DNA from: Lycorma delicatula
Taxonomy: Eukaryota > Arthropoda > Insecta > Hemiptera > Fulgoridae
Direction: 5' to 3'
Length of the DNA stretch: 64,000 nt
Assembly (NCBI RefSeq): GCF_047948215.1
Contig: NC_134462.1
Location: forward strand, 121,046,937 to 121,110,936
A program made the translations under genes and the position numbers. The notes under the pieces were generated by a model. That model ran no database searches. It saw only the letters and a program-made list of their open reading frames with translations, and was not told the DNA's origin. Of the stretch, positions 11,471-23,702 are shown one piece after another (position 1 is the first letter of the stretch; each line of letters begins with the position of its first letter).

Positions 11471-12530
11471 TATTTTCCGGCATCGTAATTCTAAAGCTAT
11501 GTTGCAAGAAGGTAATCATGGTAGTCTGTCAGAAAAATTCGATATGGGTTTTTCACATTTCTTAATGTTTCATGACGCAGTAGAAGGTATTGTTCCTACG
11601 TACGTAAGTGTGTACGTGTATTGGCGAGTTTGAAGCTTAATAACTTTTGATTGGATAAACCGATTTTGAAGAAATGTTTTACCGAGACTCGTGTATATGA
11701 GGCAATTTGTAGGTAAAATTGTGGGGTCGTATTTCCAGGAGGTGGGTATAGAAATTTTTTTTCGAACGGTTTCTCAAAATTTGGTAAACATAATCCCACT
11801 TTACATAAAGCTCAATACATGCCTGTACGCTTATCTTAACCATTTTTGTTTTAAATTTTGCTCCAAAATTTCCCCTTCTCTAAAAACAGAAAAAGCTATC
11901 TTTTTATTTATTGCCCATCTTTTAACCGAATTTTTTTGTCTTCCTAGGCATAGTAGTAGTAGTGCAAGTGACACCCCACAAAAAAAAAAAAATATATATA
12001 TCCTTTGGGAACAATTTTGTTGGTGGGGAAGCCGATTAAAGTTTAAAAATATTGATTTCATATTGATATTTAATTACTTTTTTTGGTTTATTTAGACTTT
12101 TAATATTATCAAGATTTTAAATAATAAACTTTTAATAATAATATTATATAAAATTTCATTATAATCCTCTAAGCCTAAAAAAGAAATCTTATGTACATTT
12201 TATTGGTTGTAAATTTTTTTTAGTGGAATTTGTTTTAGTTTTTGCATTAAACTACATTGATAAATCTAAAACGTTTTGGAAGGTAATTTTGGAGGTGGGA
12301 GAATAGAAGAAATAAAAAATTCAGATTTTTTATATTTTTAAAACTTTTTTGGCTTTTAAACAAGCAATGATAATGTTTTAATAAAACGTCATAAATTACC
12401 TCTACCCCAAAATATCTTAGGCGATTTTTTTCATGTATAATTATTTTTCTACTATATAAGAATAAATAACCGATCCCAGGAAAGTATCACAACTTTATTG
12501 TCAGTTTTTTATTTTTTGTACTATATATTT
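11470..12530 (+). repeat. Dispersed repeat family B, copy 1
   Basis: About 1 kb, colinear with 56085-56950. Shared landmarks in order: TTTCCGGC(A/T)TC.TA..TCTA, GGTAATC.., TACGT.TGTTGGCG-like, GACTCGTATATA, TTGT.GGTAAAA, GTAACCCCACTTT, AGTACATGC.TAT.TTA, AAAATTCCC..CT.TAAAAA, CATAGTAGTA.T.CAAG and finally ATAAGAATAAATAACC followed by GGAAAGTA. It contains short overlapping ORFs in several frames (for example 11691-12095), none with a protein motif. The class of mobile element is not identified. Confidence 0.65.
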
Positions 12531-12849
12531 ATGAATGATGATTTTGTTATGTGTAAAAGCTATTCATGACATATTTTGTCCGAAAACAAGCTATCCCAGG
12601 GAAGATGTTTTATCAACATTAATAAAATTTATCTAGTATTGGATGTATTTCCTAACCGGTTTGGTGTCTAAATTAAATCGATTGCGTGTTCGTATTTAGT
12701 ATATCTTTATGCCCGCTTAGTTTACTTATCGGTAGGAAGTTTTTTTAGTGTTTTAGCAAAATTTTGATTATATTGAGATGAAGCTAAGATTTTGATTTAG
12801 TATTAATGATTTTGGGAAGTATAGTTGGCAGTGTAGCTAAGACGAGTAG

Positions 12850-13380
12850 CACAGCGAAGGAAGTAATATAAGTCGGGAATAAAGCATAATTTGCCTTCTT
12901 ATTAAAAGCAAGTCGGTTAGCAAAATGCTAAAGCTGTAAATATACAATACTCTAATAAGGCCGTTGGCTACTAATGGATCTGAGACCTGGACGTTGAAAG
13001 TAACTAACATTAATATATTAAGAGAAATTTATAGGGCCAATTTATGTCCTTAGCAGGAGAATGGAGAATGGAATATCCCCCCACAGTATGGAGGTAGACA
13101 GAATAACTGAGCGAGAGGATCTTGTACGGTGTTTGAAGACTTATCGAATGCGATGGCAACATGTTACAACCATGACTGACGTAGCAGTGCCCAAAAACAT
13201 ATAAATTACAAAGATATACGCTGTAAAAAATATAAGGGTAGACTGAAATCGGGATGGATGGATGATGTATAGAAGGCAAAGGATAGGAAAAGGTGGAGGC
13301 TAATTGTTGAGGAGCTTAACGTTCACACACCAGACTTTTACGCCGAGAAGATGATAATGAAGAAGAAGAAGATAAATTTT
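12850..13380 (+). pseudogene. LINE ORF2 C-terminal remnant
   Basis: Broken plus-strand reading gives fragments of a LINE ORF2 C-terminus: PLATNGSETWTLKV, NILREIYRANLCP, QENGEW, then KKYKGRLKSGWMDDV and EELNVHTPDFYAEK. In many insect LINEs the matching pieces are YGSETWTL, LR.IYG, ENGEWR and GRP..RW.DDV. Several stops and frame changes are present, so it is dead. It ends in an AAGAAG repeat at about 13355-13372. Edges are approximate. Confidence 0.8.
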
Positions 13381-13504
13381 AGAAAATGATAATGGATTTT
13401 GGATTAGATGGCGTTTTTTTAGGCATAAGTATGCTAATTATGTAATTGAGATGATTGTAATGTAAACGTGGATTACCAAAAACATTTTCTGATAATCTGG
13501 AATA

Positions 13505-14185
13505 TTTTTACTTTCTTGTACGATGTAAAGGAAGTATTGTGTAATATCCGTTTTGACCATTCCTGAATTCTTTTTGACTAGTTTCGATGCGAGTCTGTAC
13601 TACATACATATGTATCTCGTATAACTCAAAATGATTAGCCGTAGGATGTTGACATTTTCGATTTAGGACTGTTGTAACATCTAGTTGTTCACGTCTCCTC
13701 TTGATTGAGATCGACTGGACCAAAAGTGTCCAAAAAGCCCAAAATTCAAAAAATTTGGATTTTGAACTTTTTCTTAACTGCAGTAATAAGCCCTCATTTA
13801 GAGCTTTTCAACGATATCATAAGTGGAACTCATTTCCATTGGTTCCAGAGTTATAACAAAATAAAATTTTAATTAATGAAATATTTGGATCTCACAAGGG
13901 GAAGGCACATCGGTTCAAATTCGACTTCATCTCCTTTTTTAACTTTTTTATTTTTATTTTTATTTATTTAAATATATTGATTTATTAATAATTATTAATC
14001 TCTGAATGTAAAAAAAATTACAATAAATAATAATTCAATAATCACAATAAAAATATAAAAAAATGAAAAGTATCAGAAGTTATTAATAAAATAAAATTTT
14101 TTGTACTTTTAAAAATGTGTATATGTAATTTAATAGGCATACAAGGAAGGCATGTGGTGTCCACAACAGATTTTTAATATTAACT
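13505..14185 (+). repeat. Dispersed repeat family A, copy 1
   Basis: Non-coding repeat colinear with 53812-54460. Shared landmarks: CTT.CTTGTACGA, TGTATCTCG.ATAACTCAAAA, GATTAG.CGTAG, ACATCTAGTTGT.CAC, ATCGACTGGACCAAAAG, GGTTCCAGAGTTATA, AAGG.GAAGGCACATC, ATATTGATTTATTAAT, ACTTTTAAAAATGTGTATA, TTTAATAGGC.TACAAGG and GGTGTCCAC. The sequence TTGTACG near the start is answered by (C/G).TACAAGG near the end, so the family may have short inverted ends. The exact boundaries were not resolved. Confidence 0.75.
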
Positions 14186-15714
14186 CTGTATTTTATTCCA
14201 AGAATTATTAAAAAGATAAAAATACATTACATCGGATGACTTCATAGAATGATAATACTATTAATAAATATTTCATTGTTAAACTAAATTCATATGAATT
14301 ACCTCCACAAATTAACCGTGCTTTGTTAGTCTGTTTTAGTAAATAAAAAAGAAAAGAACAGACTTAATTTAGTCATTAGAACTGTCAATAGACCGAAAAA
14401 ATACAGTATAGATCGTATAACGTCATATTGGATGCGTCACAGATAATGTCAATCACTTTTTCTTGTCTCCATAAAAATATGAAGGTTTATTTTAATAAAA
14501 TTATTACCCAAATGCGACATCAGTAATCTAGTTTTGTAATTATATAACTTATTACTGTTCGTAGTGTAAAACATAATAAAAATATATAGGTGAGTAAAGA
14601 CATATTGTACAGTAGTTCTATTAATTAAAATTATACCTGAAAAAAAGTTTTACACGCTTATTTTTATGTCGTATATTGTTTCCTATACGTATCTCTACAA
14701 ATAAAAGAGAATGTACTCATTGAATCTCATCTAAATAAATAATTAATTCCTTCTTTAGTTTTAATTCCTACTTAAATATTTGTAGTGGTTTTTTTTTTTT
14801 TTTTTAGTTAAAATTATTTACTTTAACAACCCCGAATGGATTAAATTAAATTGAAATTTTCGAAAGAACAGAAAACGAAGAACTTTTGACAAGTACGGTG
14901 CAATATATCTTTATATAATAAAGTACAAAAACGAATTTTTTTTCTCATTATCCACCCTTAAGGGAAGTGAAAAGTCGTATTAACCGATTTTTCTAAACCG
15001 GCGTTGTTTTGTCGCTATAGTTCAAATGCATTATTGAAATCTTTCAGGAATATTTTACCTTAGTAAAACCGGCAATGTTATTTGGAAGTTTCCCTTGAAA
15101 CTACCCTAAGAGGGTTTCAGGAGATTAATACGTGGAAAACCGATCATTAGAAATGTGAATATTTGGAGAATTAAAGGATTATCATACATACTGGACATAT
15201 CATCCTAATTTTTAATGTCCGGTAAATCGGTATGCAGATTATCGGTTCCAACTATATTGTTGTTTTTTTTCTAATTTCTTTGTACCTTTTGAACGTACGA
15301 ACATGTTAAATAGTTTAAAATACAGCAGACATAATTATCTAATGTTTTATGAAAATCATTCGCGGGTGTTCCTTCTAGTAGCCCGTTAAATGGATGAAAT
15401 TAGTTTAAGGATGTAAGGGTGGATTATGTATGTTTTGCCGTAAAATTGATTTAATAGAATCGGGCTGTAATAATCTCGACTAAACATCATCCGTTTTCTC
15501 TGTATTACGAGTAAACTCTTCCTTAGCCTATTCGATAATCTTTTTTTTACGTTCATCTTTGCAATCCTCCATCAAATTGTAAATATTCATTTTACCCGTG
15601 CGTAAAAGGTAAAATAGAATAATGTTGTTTTCTTAATCCCCTTGAATATTTGTAACACGTTGAAACTAAATTTCTGCGCAAATTCTTCTTCTTTCTATCG
15701 CGAATAAGCCTTAA
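14186..15714. other. Gene-free AT-rich stretch
   Basis: No coding signal, RNA gene or recognised element is seen in this stretch, apart from a poly(T) run near 14791-14806. Confidence 0.45.
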
Positions 15715-16620
15715 ACCTGTGCTAACTGTAATCAGAAATCATAACTACCTCTTCAGCGGTCTTCCCACGCTTCTCTTTTCTCTTGGTTTATAATTAATCA
15801 CTTTCTTAACGCATCCATCGTTATCCGGTGTAGATATATGCTGAAGCCAATTCTCCATGTAATGCGAATTCATTCATTACAAGAGAATATATGTAATTAT
15901 TTTATATCGCGATTCTTAAATCGGTCCCATCTAGAACAGTCCGATCTAAGAAATCGCATCTCTTCTTTCTTTACTTTTGACTTCGTCCTCGCGCGATCAA
16001 CATATACTTCACTTCTATACATTATCAGAGGGACAGCTATTACATATGTTCTAACTTTATTGCAAAGAGATCTTCTTATCGTCCCACACGCATTTTAAAA
16101 ACTCTGAATTCTATTTTACGCATCTATATCTGATGTAAAGCTGATATCGCATCCTGAGTATTTAAAATGTGAAACATTTTCGATGTTCGATCGGTTTTTT
16201 TCCAAAATTATTGTTGACCTTATCGGATCCTCGCCCCAGAAGGCCGTAAGCTTTGTATTATTCATTGATATATTAAACTTATATCGACTTTCTTATATCG
16301 ATGCCGTTCAGTTCATATAAAGATCTCTGTAAAGCTTCTCTAATAAGCTGATCGTCTGCAAACAACGATCTATTTAAGATGGTTGTTCTTGACTGAGCGT
16401 CCACTTCTGTTAAAGCTATCGGTTATTAAATTTTTGTTTTAATATATATACATATATATTAAAACCTTTAATCACTTTTATCATATACAACGGATAATTC
16501 CTTTTTATTATAATCTCCCAGAGTTTCTGCCTTAAAATACGATCAAAAGCTTTAGTCGACAAATGTAATGTGCGATTCCAAACCGAATTCCTTGCTCTTT
16601 TCAATCGTTGCTTAAATATA
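15715..16620 (-). pseudogene. LINE reverse transcriptase remnant
   Basis: On the minus strand, from about 16604 downward, the reading contains a motif-A-like block (TKAFDRILRQKLWEIIIKRN) and then the catalytic box FADD at 16362-16351 (SLFADDQLIREALQ). LNGIDI, TKLTAFWGEDPIRS, NVSHFKYSGCDISF, ACGTIRR and MRFLRSDCS follow in changing frames. The C-terminal tail has WLQHIST, NYKPREKRSVGRP and TVSTGL, ending near 15715. Multiple stops and frameshifts separate these blocks, so no protein is made. The family is common in insects, and the motif order is that of an intact LINE C-terminal half. It differs from the family at 1-975. Confidence 0.88.
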
Positions 16621-18109
16621 ATTCCATTATCAAATTTTAATTGTAAAATACTATGAAAATCTATTTTCGGATTTCCCTTTATGTTATCCTTGTGAAATTG
16701 GATAAGGAGTTTAAAATTTTCAGTCGCTTTTCTTAAAATTATAAAAACTTTAATACGTTTATTTCTTGAAGGAAAAAACTTTATTAAAAAATATCAGTTT
16801 ATTCGGAAATTAAATAATACGGTTAATTTTTAGATATCGCATATTGATTTGTCGGTAAAGATTATTTTTGAGCACGAAACGGCAAAGAAATAGAAAAGAA
16901 TGAGCGTATTTGGCCGTGTGAAGGACGGGTACTTCAACTAGTTGTAGTATATAACTCCTGGCCGTTGTATGTGGGTTTTTAAAAAGAATTTTCTTGTTTA
17001 CTCGTAAAACAAAAGCACTTGTTTCTAATTTCAATCTCTTGACCTGTTTAACTTCTTCTAGTGTTTTGTTCTATCTCATTCCGTTTCTTTTGTTTAAATT
17101 ATATTAAATGTAATAAATATTGCGCGCCGGAAAAAATATTAAAAATTTGTTTACGCTTGTATGTATAATAAATATATAAATATTATTTTTTTTATTAAAA
17201 CATTTCTAATAAAAATTTCACTCGTTAACTCAAAAATAGAATTTAATTTTCAGCGAAAAATTATTGTAATGAAACATTTTATTGTTTTATTGAATTTGAA
17301 ATAAAAAGAAATTACTATTTTTGTATACTATGATCATGGGGTATTACATTATTTTTGAAATTTTCTGTTCGTTGTAGTATATCACAGAGGGAGAATTATG
17401 AAGTAAAAAAAGTTACTTCCCTTCCTATAATTTCTTTAATGTTTTGAATTCCTATAATCCATAAAAAAAAAGTTAAAAACCTTTTTAGGAACTCATTTAT
17501 ATATGAATGTATAACTGTTACGCGAAATAGTTTATACTTTTTCTTAGTATATTACGATTAGTTAAATCTACAGTTATGAAATTTAGATCGGTAACGTTTA
17601 TATTAATGAAATAAGTGCCGAAAAAAAGATCGAACGGGCCCGTATTGTTATATTACGATCCATTTCTAAAGATTTATTATAAAGGGATGAGACGGTATAA
17701 AAACTGTATACATACTAGTTTTTTAACGTATTAAAAATTAATTATTTTTAAGTATATGTTTTAAAAACGACGCACCCGCCCATCATAATTAAAAAATTTT
17801 TTAACGATTTCAAATTTTGTTTTTCATTTTGCTAAATTAGATGTTAACGGGATGCCTACAGTTTTTTCAGCACTTTTCACTGCAGTAGATATTACAGCCT
17901 CTAAAATAGCAAGAATTATGTTCAGCTCTGTTATTCAACTTAACTAAGCGACCTTTTTAAAGTTTTTATTCGATTTCTAAATAATGTGTTTCCTAAATTT
18001 AGAAAGAGGTTATAGAGTTGTTTTTTTAAATTATTATAAATATATCGTTATATATTATTGTTATTATTATATGTAACTAAATCGATTTATGTATTTTTTT
18101 ACTTAGTAT
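16621..18109. other. Gene-free AT-rich stretch
   Basis: Nothing recognised. A 74-codon minus ORF at 16810-17034 has no motif or composition shift to support it. Confidence 0.45.
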
Positions 18110-18790
18110 ATTAATTTCTTTTCATCTCGCCAGATCAACGATGGTCAGCCAGTCTCCCCCGTTCATCAACGGCTGGCCAGACTCGACTACTGACTGTGAA
18201 AAAATCCTTCTTCCATTTTTTATGTACAATCTCCTAAATTCCTCAGTGGGGAGGTGCTTGAGGAGATCCTCCTCAAGCACCTTCTTGTAAATCACTCTTC
18301 TTTTTCAAGATCACTCTTCTTGTAAATACCAGCTCCTTAGTTTGAGCAGCTACTTGTTTCCTTTCCGCCGATACCACCTTTGTTCCATCGCGCAGTTTTA
18401 CCCAGGACCTGAGATTATCCGCATCGAGGCGAAGATTGGAAATGATTTCCTTCATTTTTCGTTTTTTTGGGAGACTCTCCTTGACAAGGAGCGTCAGTTT
18501 CTTAACCTCCGCCTCCACAGCAACAAACAACTTTAGCGCTTCGGTCTCAGGACCGGGCTGTTCCCGCGGCACCGCCGATCAATACTCGCAACCGATTGCA
18601 CTGTTGATCGAGAAGCAAACGCCTTCCCCGTCACGGGTCCTTCCTCCTCAGGCCCTCCTGCCGTAACTCGAACGGCTGTCTCGGAGCATCGAGCTGGCGA
18701 CCCCGGGGGGGCTACCCCTCTGCTTGTGACTCTCCTGGAGCTACATCCTGTCTTAAAGGAGTAGCACTTAGACGGTATTAGAGCGTAAGT
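18110..18790 (-). pseudogene. GC-rich island with possible LINE gag-like (ORF1) fragment
   Basis: Base composition changes sharply from the AT-rich flanks to a GC-rich block. On the minus strand, 18572-18273 encodes a 99-residue lysine/leucine-rich, probably helical segment with AEVKKLTLLVKESLPKKRKM, LRLDADNLRSWVKLRDG and AERKQVAAQTKEL. This loosely resembles the N-terminal coiled region of ORF1 proteins in R1-like LINEs. That resemblance is my impression, not a match to a named motif. No zinc knuckles or RT are attached. A perfect hairpin at 18252-18282 overlaps the end of the frame. It could instead be a fragment of a host gene. Confidence 0.35.
18252..18282. repeat. Perfect inverted repeat, 14-bp arms, 3-base loop
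   Basis: AGGTGCTTGAGGAG (18252-18265) pairs perfectly with 18269-18282 around the loop ATC. It lies in the GC-rich island. It has no T-run typical of a bacterial terminator and no known role. Confidence 0.85.
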
Positions 18791-20088
18791 TTATACGATG
18801 CAAGAGCGTACGCAATATCGTAACACTCAGTATATGATAATTAGGCGCGCCAGAAACTGTCAATCCGCTAACTATTAGCACCGATTATCAATACCAACCG
18901 CGATCCTCAAGGAGGGGATACATTCTACCATACCAATACCAATAATTTAACTAAATTAAACCGCTGATAAAATTAAGACCAACAATATTAGTTGATATTA
19001 ATCGTGAACGCAACCGGACGTATGCAATCAAAATCCGACGTGTATGTGTATATATATATATATATATATGCATATATACATACATAAAGCATATAAATAA
19101 ACTTATACATACGTATACAAATGTACACATATAAAACTAATATACTAAAATGCTAGTGTACGCCGAGTGTTCCAAAAGGTCCCAGGGCAGGTAATCTTCC
19201 TAAATTATATGGAAATTTTGCGCGAAGCAAATATACAACCGCTACTTCCGGTATAATTTATGTATACTTATATATATATACCGCCCGAATGGTGGTGTAA
19301 TATAGACAGTGCCTATATTCCTCACGGGAATTTAGGCCCAAATTTGGGATGCAGTGCCACTGTTTCCGCAACACTTCCGAAACGCCAAATACATTTTAAC
19401 CGATTCAAATTTTAACCAAGAATTTGATAAAAAGATTTTTTCATCGACTCACTCGTCTAAAGGTGGTCTAAGTTATTACGTAAAATTATAATGATAACTT
19501 CACTTTCAACAAAGTTAGCGAGCGCGTAGTACACCGGAAGTACCCCTCGAAATGGCTTAAAAAAAATAATTTTACTATAAAATTTATATTATTGCATTCA
19601 CATAAACATCCTCTAAAGCAATATAAACACTTTAACACGATAACTTAAAGAACGCTAAAGTTTGTGGGCAGGTGGTCGCCGTCTTAAACACTAACTAATA
19701 ATTCTGAATAAACGAATAAATTTAAATCCCTAATCCAACACCAAAGGGTTTGAATAAAACAATAAAGGTCCCTAATATTCTAACACTAGTGTAAATAATT
19801 CTTCGAACGTACTTGGCCACGTGGCCACATCCGTCGATTTTAAACACGCTATAAAATAAAAACTAACGAACCGAATTAAAAGTTTAATGCGGCGTCTACC
19901 AAAGTTAATACTAAGGTATCTACATAAAAGAACTGTATGAGATATACTTTTAACCACTGATTTTGAGAAAAAAACCAGGAGCACCAAAAACATACACCAC
20001 CGTGTTCGACAGGTCAACAGCTAACCTCAATCCATTAGCGACTATAGTGTAATGTAACCGTACCGGTAAATGTGTAGTCTTGGATAAA
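18791..20088. other. Stretch without a recognised gene
   Basis: There is a short (TA)n at about 19049-19069. The 81-codon minus ORF at 19772-20017 starts with hydrophobic residues (MFLVLLVFF) but has no family motif, flanking splice signals or composition shift. I do not call it a gene. Confidence 0.4.
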
Positions 20089-20263
20089 CTCAGGCCGACC
20101 GAGAGTTGTGGTTAATTGAAGCCCCACCACGAAAGAACACTACGATCTAGTATTAAAATGCGAATAAAAACGACTACCTTTATAAGGATTTGAACCTGAC
20201 AACTTCAGCTTCAAAATCAGTTGATTTACTATGACGTGTTTACCACTAGGCCGACCCGGTGGG
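20089..20263 (-). mobile_element. tRNA-derived SINE, family 1, 3'-truncated and diverged
   Basis: On the minus strand it reads CCCACCGGGTCGGCCTAGTG, a degraded head with CAGGTTCAAATCCTTATAAA as B box, then CTAGATCGTAGTGTTCTTTC, TTCAATTAACCACAACTCTC and GGTCGGCCTGAGT. The 3' tail seen in other copies is missing. No duplication was found. Confidence 0.85.
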
Positions 20264-22053
20264 TTTTTAATTTTAGTTCTTATATTAATGAAATTCAAAA
20301 AACAAAGAAGTATAATTTAAAATACACTATTTCATTCCAATTTATAATTATTATTGTTTAAATATAGTATAATGGATTTTTACTTTATACAAATGATTCT
20401 GCTACATAATGCGCTTTTTTTAACATTTATTAAAAAATCAACATTGTCAGTTAAAATGTATTTAAAAAAAAAAAAACAACTCTTCAGAAATAAATGTGTG
20501 AACTAGTAGATTATACTGAAGTAAAATATTAAAAAAAAATTTTTATAAAAAACTAATGCAAGCGTTTTGTATTTAAATACATATTTAAAAAGAAATTATA
20601 ATTAAGTTTAAAAAAATTAAGCACTCTTCTGGAGACACCGAAAGAAAGAGATTAAATATAATTCACACATTTTTTTTAAATAGTTTAAAAAATTGCAGCC
20701 CGATAAAAGAATTTTTATGAAAATTAATTTTCATATTTTTACCGTAGGTACTTACTTTTTTATTATAATTTCCTTTGAGTTCTTCCACACAAATCTCTGT
20801 CTCTTTGGGATTTTTTTATTTACTTTTTTTTCTAAGTAAAAAATTAATTACATAATTAAAGACTTTAAAATTATTGAAGTGAAATTTTACTATCTCAGTC
20901 ACTGAAGTAATAAAGCAAGAGTATAGTTTATTTTATTTCAATGGTTGTGACAGCCAACATTTACGAACTTAATTTTAAAGTTTTATTTATATTTTTAATT
21001 AATCTTTCATTAAAAAAAAATCCATTCTGAAATAATTGAGATAACTAATTTTGTTCCTATTTTTACCTGGTTTATTTAAAATATTAAACTATTTTTCCTT
21101 TTTTGCAATTTTTTTTCAGTTAATCTAACATAAAATTAATTTAAATGTTAAGTTTACTTTTAATTGTATAAATGTAAATTAAAAACTGGAAAAAACTCTT
21201 TTTATAATCGTTTATACAAAATTTAATGAAAATATAACGAGGTAATAGTGTCAAAATTGTTAAATATTCATCGTAAAAAATTACTAATTAACTAGTATAT
21301 TACAAAAAGCCGGAAAAAAGTTTCATAACTCTCCTGGCAAAACCGGTAAAGTATTCAAATACAAAATTATGTAAAAAAAAATATTCTATTCTTAGAGTAC
21401 ATTTTTGAGATTGGAACCCACGATCAACGTATCTCTCTGCTCCCTTGATTGAGTGTAACCTGAATTAATGGCATCAGTGACCCGTATTCAGAAGTAATCG
21501 CACAGAATTTTATAAAATCAATTAATCCAGTCGAAGGTTCAAGATAAACTGGGTTTATTATCCGTCACCCTTAATGAAATATTCCAAATACATAACAGAA
21601 GTATGATACAAATGTAATAGAATCATCTAATTACAAGAAGATAAATTTTTGTTCAGAATTGCAGAAAAGTAATTTTTTGCCCCACGACTTAAAAAAACAA
21701 CTTTCAGAAATAAATATGTGAAATAATAAAATTCTGAGGAATTAATTATTCCATTTTTTATTTCCTCCACAGAACTGATTTGCTTGAAATCATGTTTTAA
21801 CAAATTAAATTTTCTCAAGTTATAATATATAAAATCTCTTCGTAATGTGTTTTAATTTTACCAATTTTTCTTCTAACTGACGTGTAAGTTTGACTAGTTT
21901 TAATTCTTTAGTGAACAAAAAATATTTATATGCAGTTTTTTATTCTATATTATAACAAGGATAATTAGTTTTATTATTATAAATGATACCGGTTATTTAT
22001 AACTAAATCAGATGATTAGAGTACATAAATTTTACTAATTATATTAAAATTAG
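20264..22053. other. Gene-free AT-rich stretch
   Basis: Very AT-rich. The phrase CTTTCAGAAATAAATATGTG near 21700 recurs in diverged form near 20480, which hints at another old repeat. Nothing coding is recognised. Confidence 0.4.
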
Positions 22054-22068
22054 CTTCAACAGCCATCT

Positions 22069-22193
22069 TTCTTTCTTTTTGCTGTCTACCCTCCGGAACC
22101 ACCGTAAGGTATTACTTCAGATGAAAAATGAGGATGATATGTATGAATGTAAGTAAATGAAGCGTAATCTTGTACAGTCTTCGGTCGATCGTA
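22069..22193 (-). mobile_element. 5'-truncated SINE family 1 with perfect 15-bp duplication
   Basis: Only the 3' part of the SINE is present on the minus strand, from about CGATCGACCGAAGACTGTAC through TCATCCTCATTTTTCATC and TGAAGTAATACCTTACGGTG to the GGAGGGTAGACAGCAAAAAG tail. Perfect duplications CTTCAACAGCCATCT at 22054-22068 and 22194-22208 show that it was inserted already truncated. Confidence 0.93.
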
Positions 22194-22478
22194 CTTCAAC
22201 AGCCATCTAATCTTCTCAAACTTAATCGACGAGTCATGATCAACGGGATCGATAGTTACATATTATCGATTCAGCTCCCTTCTTCAAGATGTTCCCCTTA
22301 TATTATGTAAATAAAATGCAGAAATATATGAAATTAACAATGGAATATTGTGTTGTCATTCGACTTACATCGCTGTTTAAAAATTCTTGGATGTGTGAGA
22401 GTTTAATTCATCGGGAAATGAGTTTAATTAAGGTTGTAAGATTTAAAAATACAGTTGAAACATTGTAAGTTAATGAAA

Positions 22479-22481
<3 letters not shown>

Positions 22482-22518
<37 letters not shown>
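22482..22518. repeat. (TA)n microsatellite
   Basis: Alternating TA for about 37 bp, ending TGTATATAAG. Confidence 0.9.
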
Positions 22519-22829
22519 AGAAAATATTATGATAAAACAACAATAATAAAGCAAATGTGTATAAATGTAGTTTATTAATTTTTTTTATAAACGCTCTTTG
22601 AGCGATTCCTTGCTTGTATTTAAATTTCATTAACCGTTTAGCAATAATTCTCTCTGTGTACGGCAAAAGCTTAATCTATAGAAGTTTAGATATTTTTTTT
22701 GATAACTGGAGCCACCTATTTTTCACTTTATTTACTCTTCTTTTTGCCAAAAAAACTGCCGTACAGCTTATACGTTTATCAGTAATTACGTATAAAATTA
22801 GTATATATATATATAAAATAAGGGGTTAA

Positions 22830-23215
22830 ACGTGGCGACGATCAGTGCAAGGTAGGTAGCCTTTATGTCTAGGGTGTACTGGCCCGCTCACAGTGAGTAA
22901 GTGAGCGGGTCGGTGCTCCCCGATGATGGTATGAAGGACCTACTACGTGTGAGAGGATCGCGGGGGAGTTCCCGACTCGTGAAAAGTGTGACGGGAACTA
23001 GTAAGTTTTGGACGGAAAGGGTAGCCCTTAAGCGGAGGAATGTGTCGTCTGTCCAGAAGGGAGGTCGGCGTGTTCCGTTGAGGCTGTGGGGCCCCGATGG
23101 GTGAGCCCCTTGCAAAAGGAACCCAGACAGGGAGAGTAAAGACTGCTGCCACGATGCTGAGGCGACCGTGTTATGCTTGGTGGCGAAGACAGGTTGCCTT
23201 GAGGGTGTGTTGATA
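22830..23215. other. GC-rich island, probable transposon fragment
   Basis: A sharp GC-rich block in AT-rich surroundings, containing GTGAGCGGGTCGGTGCTCCC and GGGCCCCGATGGGTGAGCCC. Overlapping open frames exist on both strands (up to 139 codons minus, 22888-23307), as expected of GC-rich DNA with few stop codons; none has a recognisable motif. It ends where a SINE begins. The GC content and position suggest the 5' or 3' untranslated part of a LINE, but this is a guess. Confidence 0.35.
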
Positions 23216-23216
23216 A

Positions 23217-23514
23217 CCCACCGGATTTGTATAGTGGTGAACGCGTCTTCCCAAATCAGTCTATATGGAAATCGAGAGTTCCAGCGTTCAAGTCCTAGTA
23301 AAGGCAACAGCTGCTTTTGTACGGATTTAATTACTAGATCGTGGATATCGGTGTTCTTTGGTAGTTGAATTTCAATTAACCACCCATCTCAGGAATGGTC
23401 AAACTGAGACTGTACAATACTATACTTCATTTGCACTACATATCATCCTCTTTCATCCTCTGAAGTAATATCTGAACGGTAATTTCCGGAGGCTAAATAG
23501 GAAGAAGAAAGGAA
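23217..23514 (+). mobile_element. tRNA-derived SINE, family 1, full length
   Basis: Head CCCACCGGATTTGTATAGTG, B box GCGTTCAAGTCCTAG, body TATCGGTGTTCTTTGGTAG, tail TTCCGGAGGCTAAATAGG and an A/G-rich end. It is flanked by an imperfect 13-bp duplication (23203-23215 and 23515-23527, two mismatches, both ending TGTTGATA). The A box is more decayed than in the copy at 1917. Confidence 0.9.
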
Positions 23515-23702
23515 GGTTATGTTGATATCGTATAAATTTCAGTACACGGAATCGTTGGGTACCTAAGTTAATCTAACCTTAACCTAAACCTAAAATCTTT
23601 TATTATCGTAATAATATCGAAAACATAAAATAAAATTGAAAACGTGTATTTCTGATGAAATAATTATCAATATAATTTTATTAATAAAAATAAATAATAA
23701 TG

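Noticed and set aside
13010..13279. 89-codon minus-strand ORF with Tyr/Ser/Ile-rich content
   Set aside because: It is the antisense of the plus-strand LINE tail, which has clear motifs.
22888..23307. 139-codon minus-strand ORF
   Set aside because: It runs across the boundary between a GC-rich island and a plus-strand SINE, so it is not one gene. No motif is present.
23570..23605. CCTTAACCTAAACCTAAA resembling insect telomere repeats
   Set aside because: Only about three imperfect units with mixed spacing, in the middle of transposon DNA. It is more likely chance.
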